Of a stretch of 64,000 nucleotides of DNA, positions 17,855 to 25,472 are shown one piece after another; positions within the stretch are counted from its first letter, which is position 1; each line of letters starts with the position of its first letter. Under the pieces are notes generated by a model. The model was not told where the DNA came from and made no database searches. It was given only the letters and a program-made list of their open reading frames with translations. The translations under genes and the position numbers were made by a program. This DNA comes from an uncultured Bacilli bacterium (lineage in GTDB: Bacteria > Bacillota_I > Bacilli_A > RF39 > UBA660), in NCBI GenBank assembly GCA_944363715.1, contig CALVUX010000005.1, positions 18,400 through 82,399 on the forward strand. The letters are read 5' to 3'.

Positions 17855-19708
17855 TTAACCCTCTTTTACTCTTAGTATTCTTAAAGCATTAATGATAGCG
17901 ATAACTGAGACACCAACATCGGCAAAGACTGCGCACCACAGTGTTGTTGCTCCTATGGCACTTAGTAATAATACAAGTACTTTAACTGTGATAGCGAATA
18001 CAATATTCTCTTTTACTATTTGCATTGTCTTTTTACTTATTTTAATAGCATTTGCAAGTTTAGATGGTTCATCTGTCATAATTACGATATCTGCTGCTTC
18101 TATTGCCGCATCACTTCCAAGTCCTCCCATTGCTACTCCTATATCTGATAAGGCAAGAACAGGAGCATCATTAATACCATCTCCTATAAAGACTAATTTA
18201 CCATCAATACTTTTTTCTTGCATTAAAGTCTCTACTTTTTTAACTTTGTCTTGAGGTAGCAGTTCAGCATAGTAATTATCTAGTTTTAATTCTTTACTAA
18301 CTTTCTTACTTATCTCTTCTCTATCTCCTGTTAACATTACTATTTTCTTAACATTATTTCTTCTAAATTCTTTAACTGCTTTATAAGCATCTTCTTTTAT
18401 CTTATCAGAGATAATGATAGAACCTGCATATTTATTATCAATAGCGATATAAATAACAGTTCCAATATCATTACTCTTAATGTAGTCAATATTATACTCT
18501 TCCATTAATTTCTCATTACCTACTAGAACTTCTTTAGACTCTACTTTTGCAATAACACCTTTACCTTTAAGTTCTTTAGTTTTTGTAACTAGTTTTTCAT
18601 TAATATCTTTACCATAAGCTTCTTTAATAGATAAGGCAATTGGGTGATTAGAATAGTTCTCTGCATAACTTGTATATTTTAATAAATCTTCCTTTGAGTA
18701 ATCTATAGCATTAACTTTTTGGACTTTAAAGATTCCTTCTGTTAGAGTTCCTGTTTTATCACATACAACTATTTCAGTGTTTGCAAGGGCTTCTAAATAG
18801 TTACTACCCTTTACTAAAACTCCTATTTTAGATGAGGCACCAATTCCTCCAAAGAAACTTAGAGGTATTGATATTACTAAGGCACAAGGACAAGAGACAA
18901 CTAAGAATGATAAGGCTCTATATATCCAAGTTTTAAAGTCAGTATCTAATACTATAGGTGGAATAAAGGCAAGAATAATAGCGATTATTACAACTATTGG
19001 AGTGTAGTATTTAGCAAATTTACTGATAAAGTTTTCTGATTTAGATTTTCTACTACTAGCATTTTCTACTAAGTCTAAGATTTTACTAACAGTAGATTCA
19101 CTAAACTCTTTAGTTACTTTAACTTTTAGTATTCCTTCATTATTAATACATCCACTTAATACTTCATCAGTCTCAGTTACACTTTTCGGCATAGATTCTC
19201 CTGTTAGAGCAAGAGTATTAAGAAGAGAGTTACCTTCTACTACTATACCATCTAATGGTATTTTCTCCCCTGGCTTTATCAAGATAATATCATCAACGTT
19301 AACTTTATTTGGATCTACTCTTTCTGTCTTGTTATTTTTATAAACATTTGCGTAGTCAGGTCTTATATCCATTAAAGAAGCGACAGACTTTCTAGATTTA
19401 TCAACAGCATAACTTTGGAATAGTTCTCCTACTTGATAGAATAGCATAACAGCGACTGCTTCAGGAAACTCGCCTATAAAAAAGGCTCCTATGGTTGCAA
19501 TAGTCATTAGAAAGTTTTCATCAAAGACTTTTCCTCTTGTAATATTTCTTAAAGCTTTTAAGATGATATCATAACCTACTATTAGGTAGGAGATAATAAA
19601 TAGAATGTCATTGATAATAACGTTATCTAGTTTAAGGATAAATGCCAATACTAGTAAGATAAAAGATATTATAATTCTAATTAGTTTCTTCTTCATCTTT
19701 TTTGTCAT
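17855..19708 (-). CDS. cadA: Zn/Cd-type P1B ATPase (CadA/ZntA family), without its own HMA domain
   Basis: This heavy-metal pump has 617 residues from the ATG at 19708, which follows GAGGAGGTTTAAT. It shows LTGES, the Zn/Cd/Pb-type motif SCPCALVISIP, DKTGTLTEG, SNHPIALS and FIGDGINDAPVLALSDIGVAMG, and ends with the IB-2 pattern ADVGVSVIAIINALRILR. The N-terminus starts directly with the first membrane segment. The HMA domain usually fused here is made by the separate 74-residue gene upstream, whose end overlaps this ORF's start region. Substrate class is inferred from the membrane motif. Confidence 0.93.
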   Translation of the reverse strand: MTKKMKKKLIRIIISFILLVLAFILKLDNVIINDILFIISYLIVGYDIILKALRNITRGKVFDENFLMTIATIGAFFIGEFPEAVAVMLFYQVGELFQSYAVDKSRKSVASLMDIRPDYANVYKNNKTERVDPNKVNVDDIILIKPGEKIPLDGIVVEGNSLLNTLALTGESMPKSVTETDEVLSGCINNEGILKVKVTKEFSESTVSKILDLVENASSRKSKSENFISKFAKYYTPIVVIIAIILAFIPPIVLDTDFKTWIYRALSFLVVSCPCALVISIPLSFFGGIGASSKIGVLVKGSNYLEALANTEIVVCDKTGTLTEGIFKVQKVNAIDYSKEDLLKYTSYAENYSNHPIALSIKEAYGKDINEKLVTKTKELKGKGVIAKVESKEVLVGNEKLMEEYNIDYIKSNDIGTVIYIAIDNKYAGSIIISDKIKEDAYKAVKEFRRNNVKKIVMLTGDREEISKKVSKELKLDNYYAELLPQDKVKKVETLMQEKSIDGKLVFIGDGINDAPVLALSDIGVAMGGLGSDAAIEAADIVIMTDEPSKLANAIKISKKTMQIVKENIVFAITVKVLVLLLSAIGATTLWCAVFADVGVSVIAIINALRILRVKEG

Positions 19709-19709
19709 A

Positions 19710-19934
19710 TTAAACCTCCTCGATAGTAACATCTGGTTCTTCTTTTCTTATTACTTTCTTAATTTGTTTTAGGGCTGTATTTAAATTATCTTCATTACAA
19801 CTAAAAGTTAATCTTTCCATCATAAAACTAATAGAGACATTTTCTATTAAATCTATTTTTCTTAAAGACTCTTCTAAAAGATTAGCACAGTTAGCACAGT
19901 CTAATCCTTCTATTTTAAATTTATAATCTTTCAT
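19710..19934 (-). CDS. Stand-alone heavy-metal-associated (HMA) domain protein
   Basis: The 74-residue protein is a single ferredoxin-like HMA domain with GLDCANCANLLEESL, where the CxxC binds the metal. It could act as a metallochaperone or as the detached N-terminal domain of the adjacent pump. The order ArsR-HMA-ATPase and the tight spacing support a split form of CadA. The following TTTAATATG start lies only two bases beyond its stop. Confidence 0.88.
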   Translation of the reverse strand: MKDYKFKIEGLDCANCANLLEESLRKIDLIENVSISFMMERLTFSCNEDNLNTALKQIKKVIRKEEPDVTIEEV

Positions 19935-19949
19935 ATTCTTTCCTTCTTT

Positions 19950-20312
19950 CTATCCTTTATGATTAATATGTTCTAGTCCTATTTCAAATAATTTAACAAT
20001 ATGGTCATCATCTAGAGTGTAATATACTTCTTTACCACTTCTTCTGCATTTAACTATGCCACTTCTTCTAAGGGTTGCTAATTGATGAGAAACACTTGAC
20101 TTAGTCATATTTAAAACATTGGCTAAGTCACAGACACACATTTCGTCTTGATCAAGTGCAAAAAGGATTCTACATCTTGTTGTATCACCTATTAGTTTAA
20201 ATAAGTCTGCTAGATGATTAAAAGTATTTTCTGAAGGCATTTTATTTAATACCTTATCTACTGCTCCCTTATGAATAATATTACAATCACACGAAAATTC
20301 ATTTCTAGACAT
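19950..20312 (-). CDS. ArsR/SmtB-family metal-sensing repressor (CadC/CzrA type)
   Basis: The 120-residue protein is a winged-helix repressor that leaves DNA when it binds metal. It has an N-terminal Cys pair (CDCNIIH), DEMCVCDLANVLNMTKSSVSHQLATLRRSG as the recognition region, and DDDHIVKLFEIGLEHINH, matching the alpha-5 Zn site with DxH and HxxH. The paired Cys and N-terminal extension resemble CadC. Two inverted repeats lie just upstream (20343-20366 and 20378-20393), suitable as operators. It heads the HMA-ATPase-CopA operon and is divergent from sua5. Confidence 0.92.
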   Translation of the reverse strand: MSRNEFSCDCNIIHKGAVDKVLNKMPSENTFNHLADLFKLIGDTTRCRILFALDQDEMCVCDLANVLNMTKSSVSHQLATLRRSGIVKCRRSGKEVYYTLDDDHIVKLFEIGLEHINHKG

Positions 20313-20342
20313 ATCATCACATCCTATTAATATTATATGTTT

Positions 20343-20393
20343 ATAGTTGAATTATTACTCAACTATCTTTATTATAGTTGAATAGACGTTCAA
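20343..20393. promoter_or_regulatory. Two putative ArsR/SmtB operators between arsR-type gene and sua5
   Basis: ATAGTTGA at 20343-20350 pairs with TCAACTAT at 20359-20366. TTGAA at 20378-20382 and TTCAA at 20389-20393 flank six bases, the classic SmtB/CzrA spacing. Both sites fall in the divergent intergenic region, so sua5 might come under the same metal control. Confidence 0.65.
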
Positions 20394-20471
20394 TTGTCAA
20401 GGCTATTTTATTCTATTTTCTTGCAAGTCTTATTAGAGAGTGATACAATTCTTTAAATGGAAGGTGAATTT

Positions 20472-21089
20472 ATGAAGCGATATAAACAAAGTGAAATAGA
20501 AGAAGTTGCAAATGTTCTTAAAAATGATGGTGTTATTAGTGTTCCTACTGATACTGTTTATGGTATATGTGCTAGGATTAATTCAAGTAAGGCTTATCTT
20601 AAGTTAGTTAGTGTTAAAAATCGTCCTTCTACTAAGTCTTTTCCTGTTATGTGTAGTGATATAGAACAAATTAAAAGTATTGCCATTATTGATGAAAATG
20701 CTCTTAAGTTAATTAAAGCTTTTATGCCAGGACCTATTACTTTAGTCTTAAATAAAAGACCTGATGTACTTTCATATATTAATAATGCAGGTGCACGAGA
20801 AACAGATGAACTTGCTATTAGGATGGCTCCTACCCCATTTTTAAAAGAATTAATTAAAGAAGTTGGTAGTCCTTTATTTTTAACGAGTGCTAATAAATCG
20901 GGGATGGATGTATGTAAAAGTTTAGATGATATAGAGAAAGAATGCCCTACTCTTGATGGTATGGTTATGGGTGATGTATCTTTTGGAGAAGCTAGTACGA
21001 TTGTTGATTGTACTGGTAATGATATAAAGATTCAAAGACAAGGTCCTATTAGTGAAGATGAGATTATAAAGGTACTTGTTAATTTATAG
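20472..21089 (+). CDS. tsaC: L-threonylcarbamoyladenylate synthase (Sua5/YrdC/TsaC)
   Basis: This enzyme makes threonylcarbamoyl-AMP from Thr, bicarbonate and ATP, the first step of tRNA t6A37. The ATG at 20472 follows AAGGTGAATTT and gives 205 residues, a YrdC-only form without the C-terminal Sua5 domain. Family motifs are GVISVPTDTVYGICARINS, KNRPSTKSFPVM, MPGPITLVL, LAIRMAP and FLTSANKSG. The partner genes tsaE, tsaB and tsaD are in this window at 31.8-34.4 kb, but this gene lies inside element 2. Either an essential gene travels on the element or a second copy exists elsewhere. Confidence 0.93.
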   Translation: MKRYKQSEIEEVANVLKNDGVISVPTDTVYGICARINSSKAYLKLVSVKNRPSTKSFPVMCSDIEQIKSIAIIDENALKLIKAFMPGPITLVLNKRPDVLSYINNAGARETDELAIRMAPTPFLKELIKEVGSPLFLTSANKSGMDVCKSLDDIEKECPTLDGMVMGDVSFGEASTIVDCTGNDIKIQRQGPISEDEIIKVLVNL

Positions 21090-21120
21090 GTTAATCTTAA
21101 TAACAAATTTAAAGTAAAAT

Positions 21121-21152
21121 CCACCATTACTATTAACTATTGGTGGTTTTTT
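21121..21152 (+). terminator. Terminator of sua5/tsaC
   Basis: CCACCA at 21121-21126 pairs with TGGTGG at 21141-21146, followed by six T. Confidence 0.85.
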
Positions 21153-21226
21153 CTTTAAATTTCTAATATATCTTAAGTATTAAATCACTTCTCTTTTTAA
21201 TATAGATTAATGAGGAGTGATTTTTT

Positions 21227-21346
21227 ATGTGTTCTTATAATGTTTTATGTGAATATGATAAATCTATTAGTGATGATGAGTTAAAAAAAATAATTAATGA
21301 TAAATTATTTAGAATTATTACTACTCTTGAGATGAATTTAGAATGA
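21227..21346 (+). CDS. Small 39-aa ORF coupled to the element 2 recombinase
   Basis: An ATG at 21227 with GAGGAGTGA upstream opens a 39-codon frame. Its stop overlaps the recombinase start as ATGA. The peptide has a Cys-containing start (MCSYNVLCEYD) and a helical part, ISDDELKKIINDKLF. No family is assigned. The arrangement parallels the 33-codon ORF of element 1, though the peptides are not clearly alike. Confidence 0.6.
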   Translation: MCSYNVLCEYDKSISDDELKKIINDKLFRIITTLEMNLE

Positions 21347-22902
21347 AAGAGATCTTTAGGGTTGCAATTTATTTAAGACTTTCTATTGAAGATAAAGATA
21401 AATTAAATAGAACAGACGATAGTGAATCTATTAAAAATCAAAGACATATGTTAATGGAGGTTGTTAATAGCAATACTAGTTACAATTTAATTGGTGAATA
21501 CTGTGATGAAGATTTATCTGGGGCAGGTACTTTTAGACCAGAGTTTGAAAGATTAATTAAGGACTGTGAAAATGGTAAGATTGATATTGTTTTGTGTAAG
21601 AGTCAATCTAGGTTTTCTCGTGATATGGAAATTGTAGAGAGATATATTAATAATAAGTTTAAAGAGTGGAATGTTAGATTTATTAGCTTATCTGATAATG
21701 CTGATACAGAAAATCCTGGTAATAAGAAGTCTAGACAGATTAATGGTCTTGTTAATGAATGGTATTTAGAGGATGTTTCTAATAATATTAGAAGTGCTTT
21801 TAATTCTAAGATGAAACAAGGTGAGTTTATCTCCCCTTTCGCTCCTTTTGGTTATTTAGTAGATAGTTCTGATAATAATAAGTTAGTTATTGATGAAGTA
21901 GCTTGTTTAGTCGTTAAAGATATATTTAATCTATATTTAAGGGGCTATGGCTACTCTGCTATTGCTAAATGCTTAAATGATAAAAACATACCTAGTCCAT
22001 CACTTCATAAATATAGACAAGGGATAAAGTTAAATATTGTTAGTAATAAAGCACGTGAAGAGATTAAATGGAATAGTAATGCTATTAAGACAATACTTAA
22101 AAATGAAGTTTATTTAGGTAAGCTTGTACAAGGTAAAAGAACTACTATTAGTTATAAGAATCATAAAATTATTAATAAAGATAAGTGTTTATGGATAAGT
22201 TATCCTAATACTCATGAAGCGATTATTGATGAAGATACTTTTAATAAAGTACAACTTGAGATGAAGAATAGAACTAAGCCTAGGGGTAATAGTACCGTTC
22301 ATTTGTTTTCTGGTAAAGTTTTTTGTTTAGAGTGTGAGCATTATTTAAGAAAGAAAAACTCTTCAAAGCATCAATATTTAGTATGTTCTAATAATATTAT
22401 CTGCTCTAATAAGTCATCTATTAGATATGATAAATTAGAGAGTATTGTTCTTATTTATATTAATAAACTATTAGATAAATTTTATGATGATGTGTTATTA
22501 AAAGAAAATGTAAATAAAAAATATAAGGAAATATATAAAGAAAAATTAATATCTTTAGAAAGTGAGTTAGTTAACATTAATAAAAAAATAGATGAATCTG
22601 AAAAGTATTTAAAGAATCTTTATGAAGATAAAGTAAATGGTGTTGTTTCTCTAGAGATGTTTAATAGTTTAGTTAGTAATTATGAAGATAATAAAGCTAG
22701 ACATTCTAAACAGTTAGATGCTGTTAATAAAAAGATTAGCATTTATAAAGAGAACATTAAAAATTTTGATGAGGAAATAATCTCTAAATATAAAAAGTTA
22801 GGTAATCTTAATAGAGTTATTGTTAATGAGTTTATAGATAAGATTTATGTTGGTGAAATTAGAGATAATATTAGAAATATAAAAATAAAATGGAATTTTT
22901 GA
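21343..22902 (+). CDS. Large serine recombinase (element 2)
   Basis: The 519-residue protein should integrate and excise element 2. The catalytic domain has AIYLRLSIED (Ser14), EDLSGAGTFRPEFERL and SQSRFSRDMEIVERY. The recombinase domain begins near residue 168 with APFGYL. A zinc ribbon (CLECEHYLRKKN and a later CSNN...CSNK pair) precedes a long Lys/Glu coiled coil and a C-terminal VNEFIDKIYV segment. It is clearly different in sequence from the recombinase of element 1, so the two integrations are independent events. It is translationally coupled to the 39-codon ORF. Confidence 0.95.
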   Translation: MKEIFRVAIYLRLSIEDKDKLNRTDDSESIKNQRHMLMEVVNSNTSYNLIGEYCDEDLSGAGTFRPEFERLIKDCENGKIDIVLCKSQSRFSRDMEIVERYINNKFKEWNVRFISLSDNADTENPGNKKSRQINGLVNEWYLEDVSNNIRSAFNSKMKQGEFISPFAPFGYLVDSSDNNKLVIDEVACLVVKDIFNLYLRGYGYSAIAKCLNDKNIPSPSLHKYRQGIKLNIVSNKAREEIKWNSNAIKTILKNEVYLGKLVQGKRTTISYKNHKIINKDKCLWISYPNTHEAIIDEDTFNKVQLEMKNRTKPRGNSTVHLFSGKVFCLECEHYLRKKNSSKHQYLVCSNNIICSNKSSIRYDKLESIVLIYINKLLDKFYDDVLLKENVNKKYKEIYKEKLISLESELVNINKKIDESEKYLKNLYEDKVNGVVSLEMFNSLVSNYEDNKARHSKQLDAVNKKISIYKENIKNFDEEIISKYKKLGNLNRVIVNEFIDKIYVGEIRDNIRNIKIKWNF

Positions 22903-23425
22903 AGAAAAAATTGATTTAACTGCATATTATATTAGTAGAGATGGTAAAGATGAAGCGTGATAGATATCACGTTTTTTAATTGTAGTAGTGCTTTTGTATT
23001 GAATATACCAGTTAACTTGGGAAGATTATCTAAAACAAGGAATATTTTGGAAGAAAGGAATGGATATCTAAGTGTTAAACAAATTAATCCGAGAGTTAAA
23101 TTAACTGCACGATATTTTAGTGCAGTTAACAATAAAGTATACTAAATATGAAAAATTCTCTAGAACCATATGTTCAGTTGTACACAAAATGTGTACAACT
23201 AAAATACGACTTAAAAAGATAGAGAAATTATATCAATAATGCTTTAAATGACAAAACTGGATATTTTTAGTTGCCTAGTATTACTAGATGACTAAATGAA
23301 ATTAAAATTAGCTAATGGTAAATGTTATAGTACTGATGTATATGATATTGAAGATATGTTTAAAGTTATTAAATCAATTTTGTTTTTAAGTTACTAGTAT
23401 GATTATCAAGAAAGGAAGGAAAATT
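22903..23425. other. 523-bp non-coding region with several inverted repeats
   Basis: No convincing gene is seen between the recombinase and the Bro-N gene. The region holds the hairpin CGTGAT/ATCACG with six T at 22956-22977 (a terminator), TTAACTGCAC/GTGCAGTTAA at 23101-23129, GTTGTACAC/GTGTACAAC at 23177-23199, and a stem of TTTAGT/ACTAAA plus CTAGTA/TACTAG at 23266-23296. A TTAACTGCA copy also stands at 22916-22924. A 33-codon frame at 23296-23397 lacks a convincing ribosome binding site. Confidence 0.7.
22956..22977 (+). terminator. Terminator after the element 2 recombinase
   Basis: CGTGAT, a four-base loop, ATCACG and six T follow the recombinase gene by about 50 bases. Confidence 0.8.
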
Positions 23426-24289
23426 ATGAAACAAAATAAATTAGAAACAATTACCAAATTATTTGAAGGAAAGGAAATCAGAAGTGTATGGGATTCTGAA
23501 AAAGAAGAATATTATTTTAGTGTAGTTGATGTTATTAGTATTTTAACCGATAGTAAAGATTCTAGTGATTATTGGACCACTCTTAAAAGAAGATTAACTA
23601 ATGATGAAGGAAGTCAACTTCCGACAATTTGTCGGAGTTTGAAACTAAAAGCTAAAGATGGCAAAATGAGAAATACAGATACTTTAGACACCAAAGGTAT
23701 TTTAAGATTAATAGAGTCTGTTCCTAGTCCTAAAGCTGAACCTTTTAAATTATGGTTAGCAGAATTAGGTAAAGAAAAAATTGATGAAGTTTTTGATCCT
23801 GAGATTGCTATTAAAAGAGCAATTAATTACTATCGTAATCGTGGTTATGATGATAAATGGATTAAAGCTAGATTAAATGGAATATTAGATAGAAATAAAT
23901 TAACAGATATATGGAAAGAAAGTGGTATTAATGAAGGTTATGAATATGCAATACTGACTAATGACATTTATAAAGAATGGTCCGGTATGACTGCTAAAGA
24001 ATATAAAGAGTTTAAAGGGCTTAGAAAAGAATCTTTAAGAGATAATATGAGTGATATTGAGGTGTTACTTGCTGATATTGGGGAGATTACTACTCGTGAG
24101 CTTGCTAAGAAACATAAACCTTATGGATTAAATGAAAATAGAAAGATTGCTAAAGCAGGAGGTGAAGTTGCTAGTAATACGAGAAAAGATATAGAAGAAA
24201 AGCTTTGTGAAGATGTTATTAGTAAAGATAATAAACTTAATTATCAATATATAGATGATAATAAAAAGTTAGATAATACTGTGCCTTAA
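23426..24289 (+). CDS. Bro-N domain protein (antirepressor/DinD-like), element 2
   Basis: The ATG at 23426 follows AAAGGAAGGAAAATT and gives 287 residues. The N-terminal ~110 residues match the Bro-N domain of phage antirepressors (IRSVWDSEKEEYYFSVVDVISILTDS, then DYWTTLKRRL). The remainder resembles DNA-damage-inducible D-like proteins (WLAELGKEKIDEVFDPEIAIKRAINYYRNRGY, NGILDRNKLTDIWKE, HKPYGLNENRKIAKAGGEVA). The role is probably regulatory, but is unproven. Its coding sequence contains a palindrome at 23614-23642. Its last codons lie in the right terminal repeat of the element, so the gene marks the element's edge. Confidence 0.85.
   Translation: MKQNKLETITKLFEGKEIRSVWDSEKEEYYFSVVDVISILTDSKDSSDYWTTLKRRLTNDEGSQLPTICRSLKLKAKDGKMRNTDTLDTKGILRLIESVPSPKAEPFKLWLAELGKEKIDEVFDPEIAIKRAINYYRNRGYDDKWIKARLNGILDRNKLTDIWKESGINEGYEYAILTNDIYKEWSGMTAKEYKEFKGLRKESLRDNMSDIEVLLADIGEITTRELAKKHKPYGLNENRKIAKAGGEVASNTRKDIEEKLCEDVISKDNKLNYQYIDDNKKLDNTVP
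23614..23642. repeat. Palindrome inside the Bro-N gene
   Basis: TCCGACAA pairs perfectly with TTGTCGGA around one base, and outer TCAA/TTGA pairs extend it with a short mismatch. It encodes SQLPTICRSL in the DNA-binding domain. A comparable palindrome lies in the ORF6N gene at 60080-60108. Confidence 0.7.
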
Positions 24290-24299
24290 CAATATTCAA
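24280..24299 (-). repeat. Right terminal inverted repeat of element 2
   Basis: This is the inverted copy of 14741-14760, with 18 of 20 positions identical, two bases before the AGTTG core at 24302. Confidence 0.82.
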
Positions 24300-24306
24300 A
24301 CAGTTG

Positions 24307-24638
24307 CTCTAATCAGGACACTTGCTACTAAACCTGATATATTACTTTTAGATGAGCCTTTTTCGGCATTAGATGCAATGACTAGAGTAATGCTTGCAGA
24401 TGATGTTTATAAGATGGTTAAAGACTTAGGTAAAACTGCTATTATGGTAACTCATGATTTGTCGGAAGCTTTGAGCGTCGGTGATAAAGTAGTTGTACTT
24501 ACGAAAAGACCTTGTGTTGTTAAAAAGATTTATGATATTAATTATAAGAATCGCTCTACTCCATTTAATAATAGAAAAGAAAAAGAATTTAATTACTATT
24601 ATGAAAAGATATGGAGAGATTTAGATGTCAAACTATAG
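24307..24638 (+). pseudogene. ABC ATPase, 3' part
   Basis: This continues the ATPase whose first 140 codons end at 14739. The rejoined frame reads RQRV-ALIRTLATKPD, then Walker B LLLDEPFSALD, the H-loop MVTHDLSEAL and the short C-terminal tail typical of SsuB/TauB-like proteins, 250 residues in total. The internal ATG at 24378 has no good ribosome binding site, so no separate protein is expected. It overlaps the permease start by 14 bases. Confidence 0.92.
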
Positions 24639-25428
24639 TGAGGAACATAAAGAATTTCTTAAAAAGAAGAAAAAAGAGAAAATTATTGTTATTAGTTTTC
24701 AAATATTAATATTACTAGTGTTCATTTTAGGATGGGAACTATTAGCAAGATTTAATCTTATTAATACTTTTCTTTTATCTAGTCCTAGTCTAGTACTTAA
24801 AACTTTAGGAAGTCTATTCACTAATAATGATTTATTAGTACATATAGGTATTACTTTATATGAGACTGTAGTTAGCTTTTTAGTAGTTACAATTATTTCC
24901 TTGTTAGTCTCTACTCTATTTTGGTTTTCTAAGAGGTTAGCAAAGATACTTGATCCTTATTTAACTGTTTTAAATTCGCTACCTAAAGTGGCTCTTGGGC
25001 CTTTAATTATTATCTGGGTAGGTGCTAGTACTAATTCTATTATCTTTATGGCTTTATTAATCTCTTTATTCTTGTCTATTATAAACGTTTATCATAATTT
25101 TAAAGAAACTGATAATAACTATATTACTTTACTTAGAAGTTTAGGAGCTAGTAAGTTACAGATATTTATGAAAGCAGTTATACCATCTAATCTATCTAAT
25201 ATTATTAATAATCTCAAAATTAATGTGAGCATGTGCTATATAGGGGTCATAATGGGGGAATTGCTTGTATCAAAAAAAGGATTAGGATATCTAATAATGT
25301 ATGGTACACAAGTATTTAATATAGACCTTGTCATTGCTTCTGTTATTGTTCTAGGTGTCTTAGCTTTCTTATTCTATTATCTTATTTGTTTACTTGAGAA
25401 ATTTATACAAAAGAAAACTGTTAACTGA
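24625..25428 (+). CDS. NitT/TauT-type ABC transporter permease
   Basis: The 267-residue protein is an inner-membrane permease of the BPD_transp_1 family with about six membrane segments. The EAA loop that contacts the ATPase reads LLRSLGASKLQIFMKAVIPSNLSNIINNLKINVSMCYIG. The reading frame is intact and overlaps the ATPase end. Because the ATPase and binding protein are both split, this permease has no functional local partner in the present arrangement. Its integrity suggests the interruptions are recent or reversible. Confidence 0.92.
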   Translation: MSNYSEEHKEFLKKKKKEKIIVISFQILILLVFILGWELLARFNLINTFLLSSPSLVLKTLGSLFTNNDLLVHIGITLYETVVSFLVVTIISLLVSTLFWFSKRLAKILDPYLTVLNSLPKVALGPLIIIWVGASTNSIIFMALLISLFLSIINVYHNFKETDNNYITLLRSLGASKLQIFMKAVIPSNLSNIINNLKINVSMCYIGVIMGELLVSKKGLGYLIMYGTQVFNIDLVIASVIVLGVLAFLFYYLICLLEKFIQKKTVN

Positions 25429-25444
25429 GTAGTTAGCAGTTTTT
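25416..25444 (+). terminator. Terminator of the ABC operon
   Basis: AACTGTTAACT pairs with AGTTAGCAGTT around a four-base loop, with T following. The stem overlaps the permease stop codon. Confidence 0.85.
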
Positions 25445-25472
25445 GATATTATTTATCTTAGATATTTTGATT

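Larger units (their letters stand above)
14740..24306. mobile_element. Element 2: 9.6 kb serine-recombinase element with metal-efflux genes and sua5, inserted in the ABC ATPase gene
   Basis: About 9,567 bp separate the two halves of the ATPase gene. AGTTG is present at both junctions (14735-14739 and 24302-24306). Imperfect inverted repeats with 18 of 20 matches lie at 14741-14760 and 24280-24299. Removing the element restores RQRV-ALIRTLATKPDILLLDEP without a frame change. Cargo: two unknown genes, CopA, a Zn/Cd-type ATPase, a separate HMA protein, an ArsR regulator, Sua5, a 39-codon ORF, a large serine recombinase and a Bro-N gene. The terminal repeats span the whole block, so the metal genes and sua5 appear to belong to the element. 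Confidence 0.85.

Noticed and set aside
22957..23145. 62-codon plus-strand ORF after recombinase 2
   Set aside because: It begins inside a terminator hairpin, has no ribosome binding site and spans the inverted repeats.
23296..23397. 33-codon ORF before the Bro-N gene
   Set aside because: No clear ribosome binding site and no family match; kept only as a note within the non-coding region.
10767..24306. Both insertions as one composite element
   Set aside because: The two have different cores (AGGT and AGTTG), different terminal repeats and dissimilar recombinases, and host coding sequence in the correct frame lies between them.
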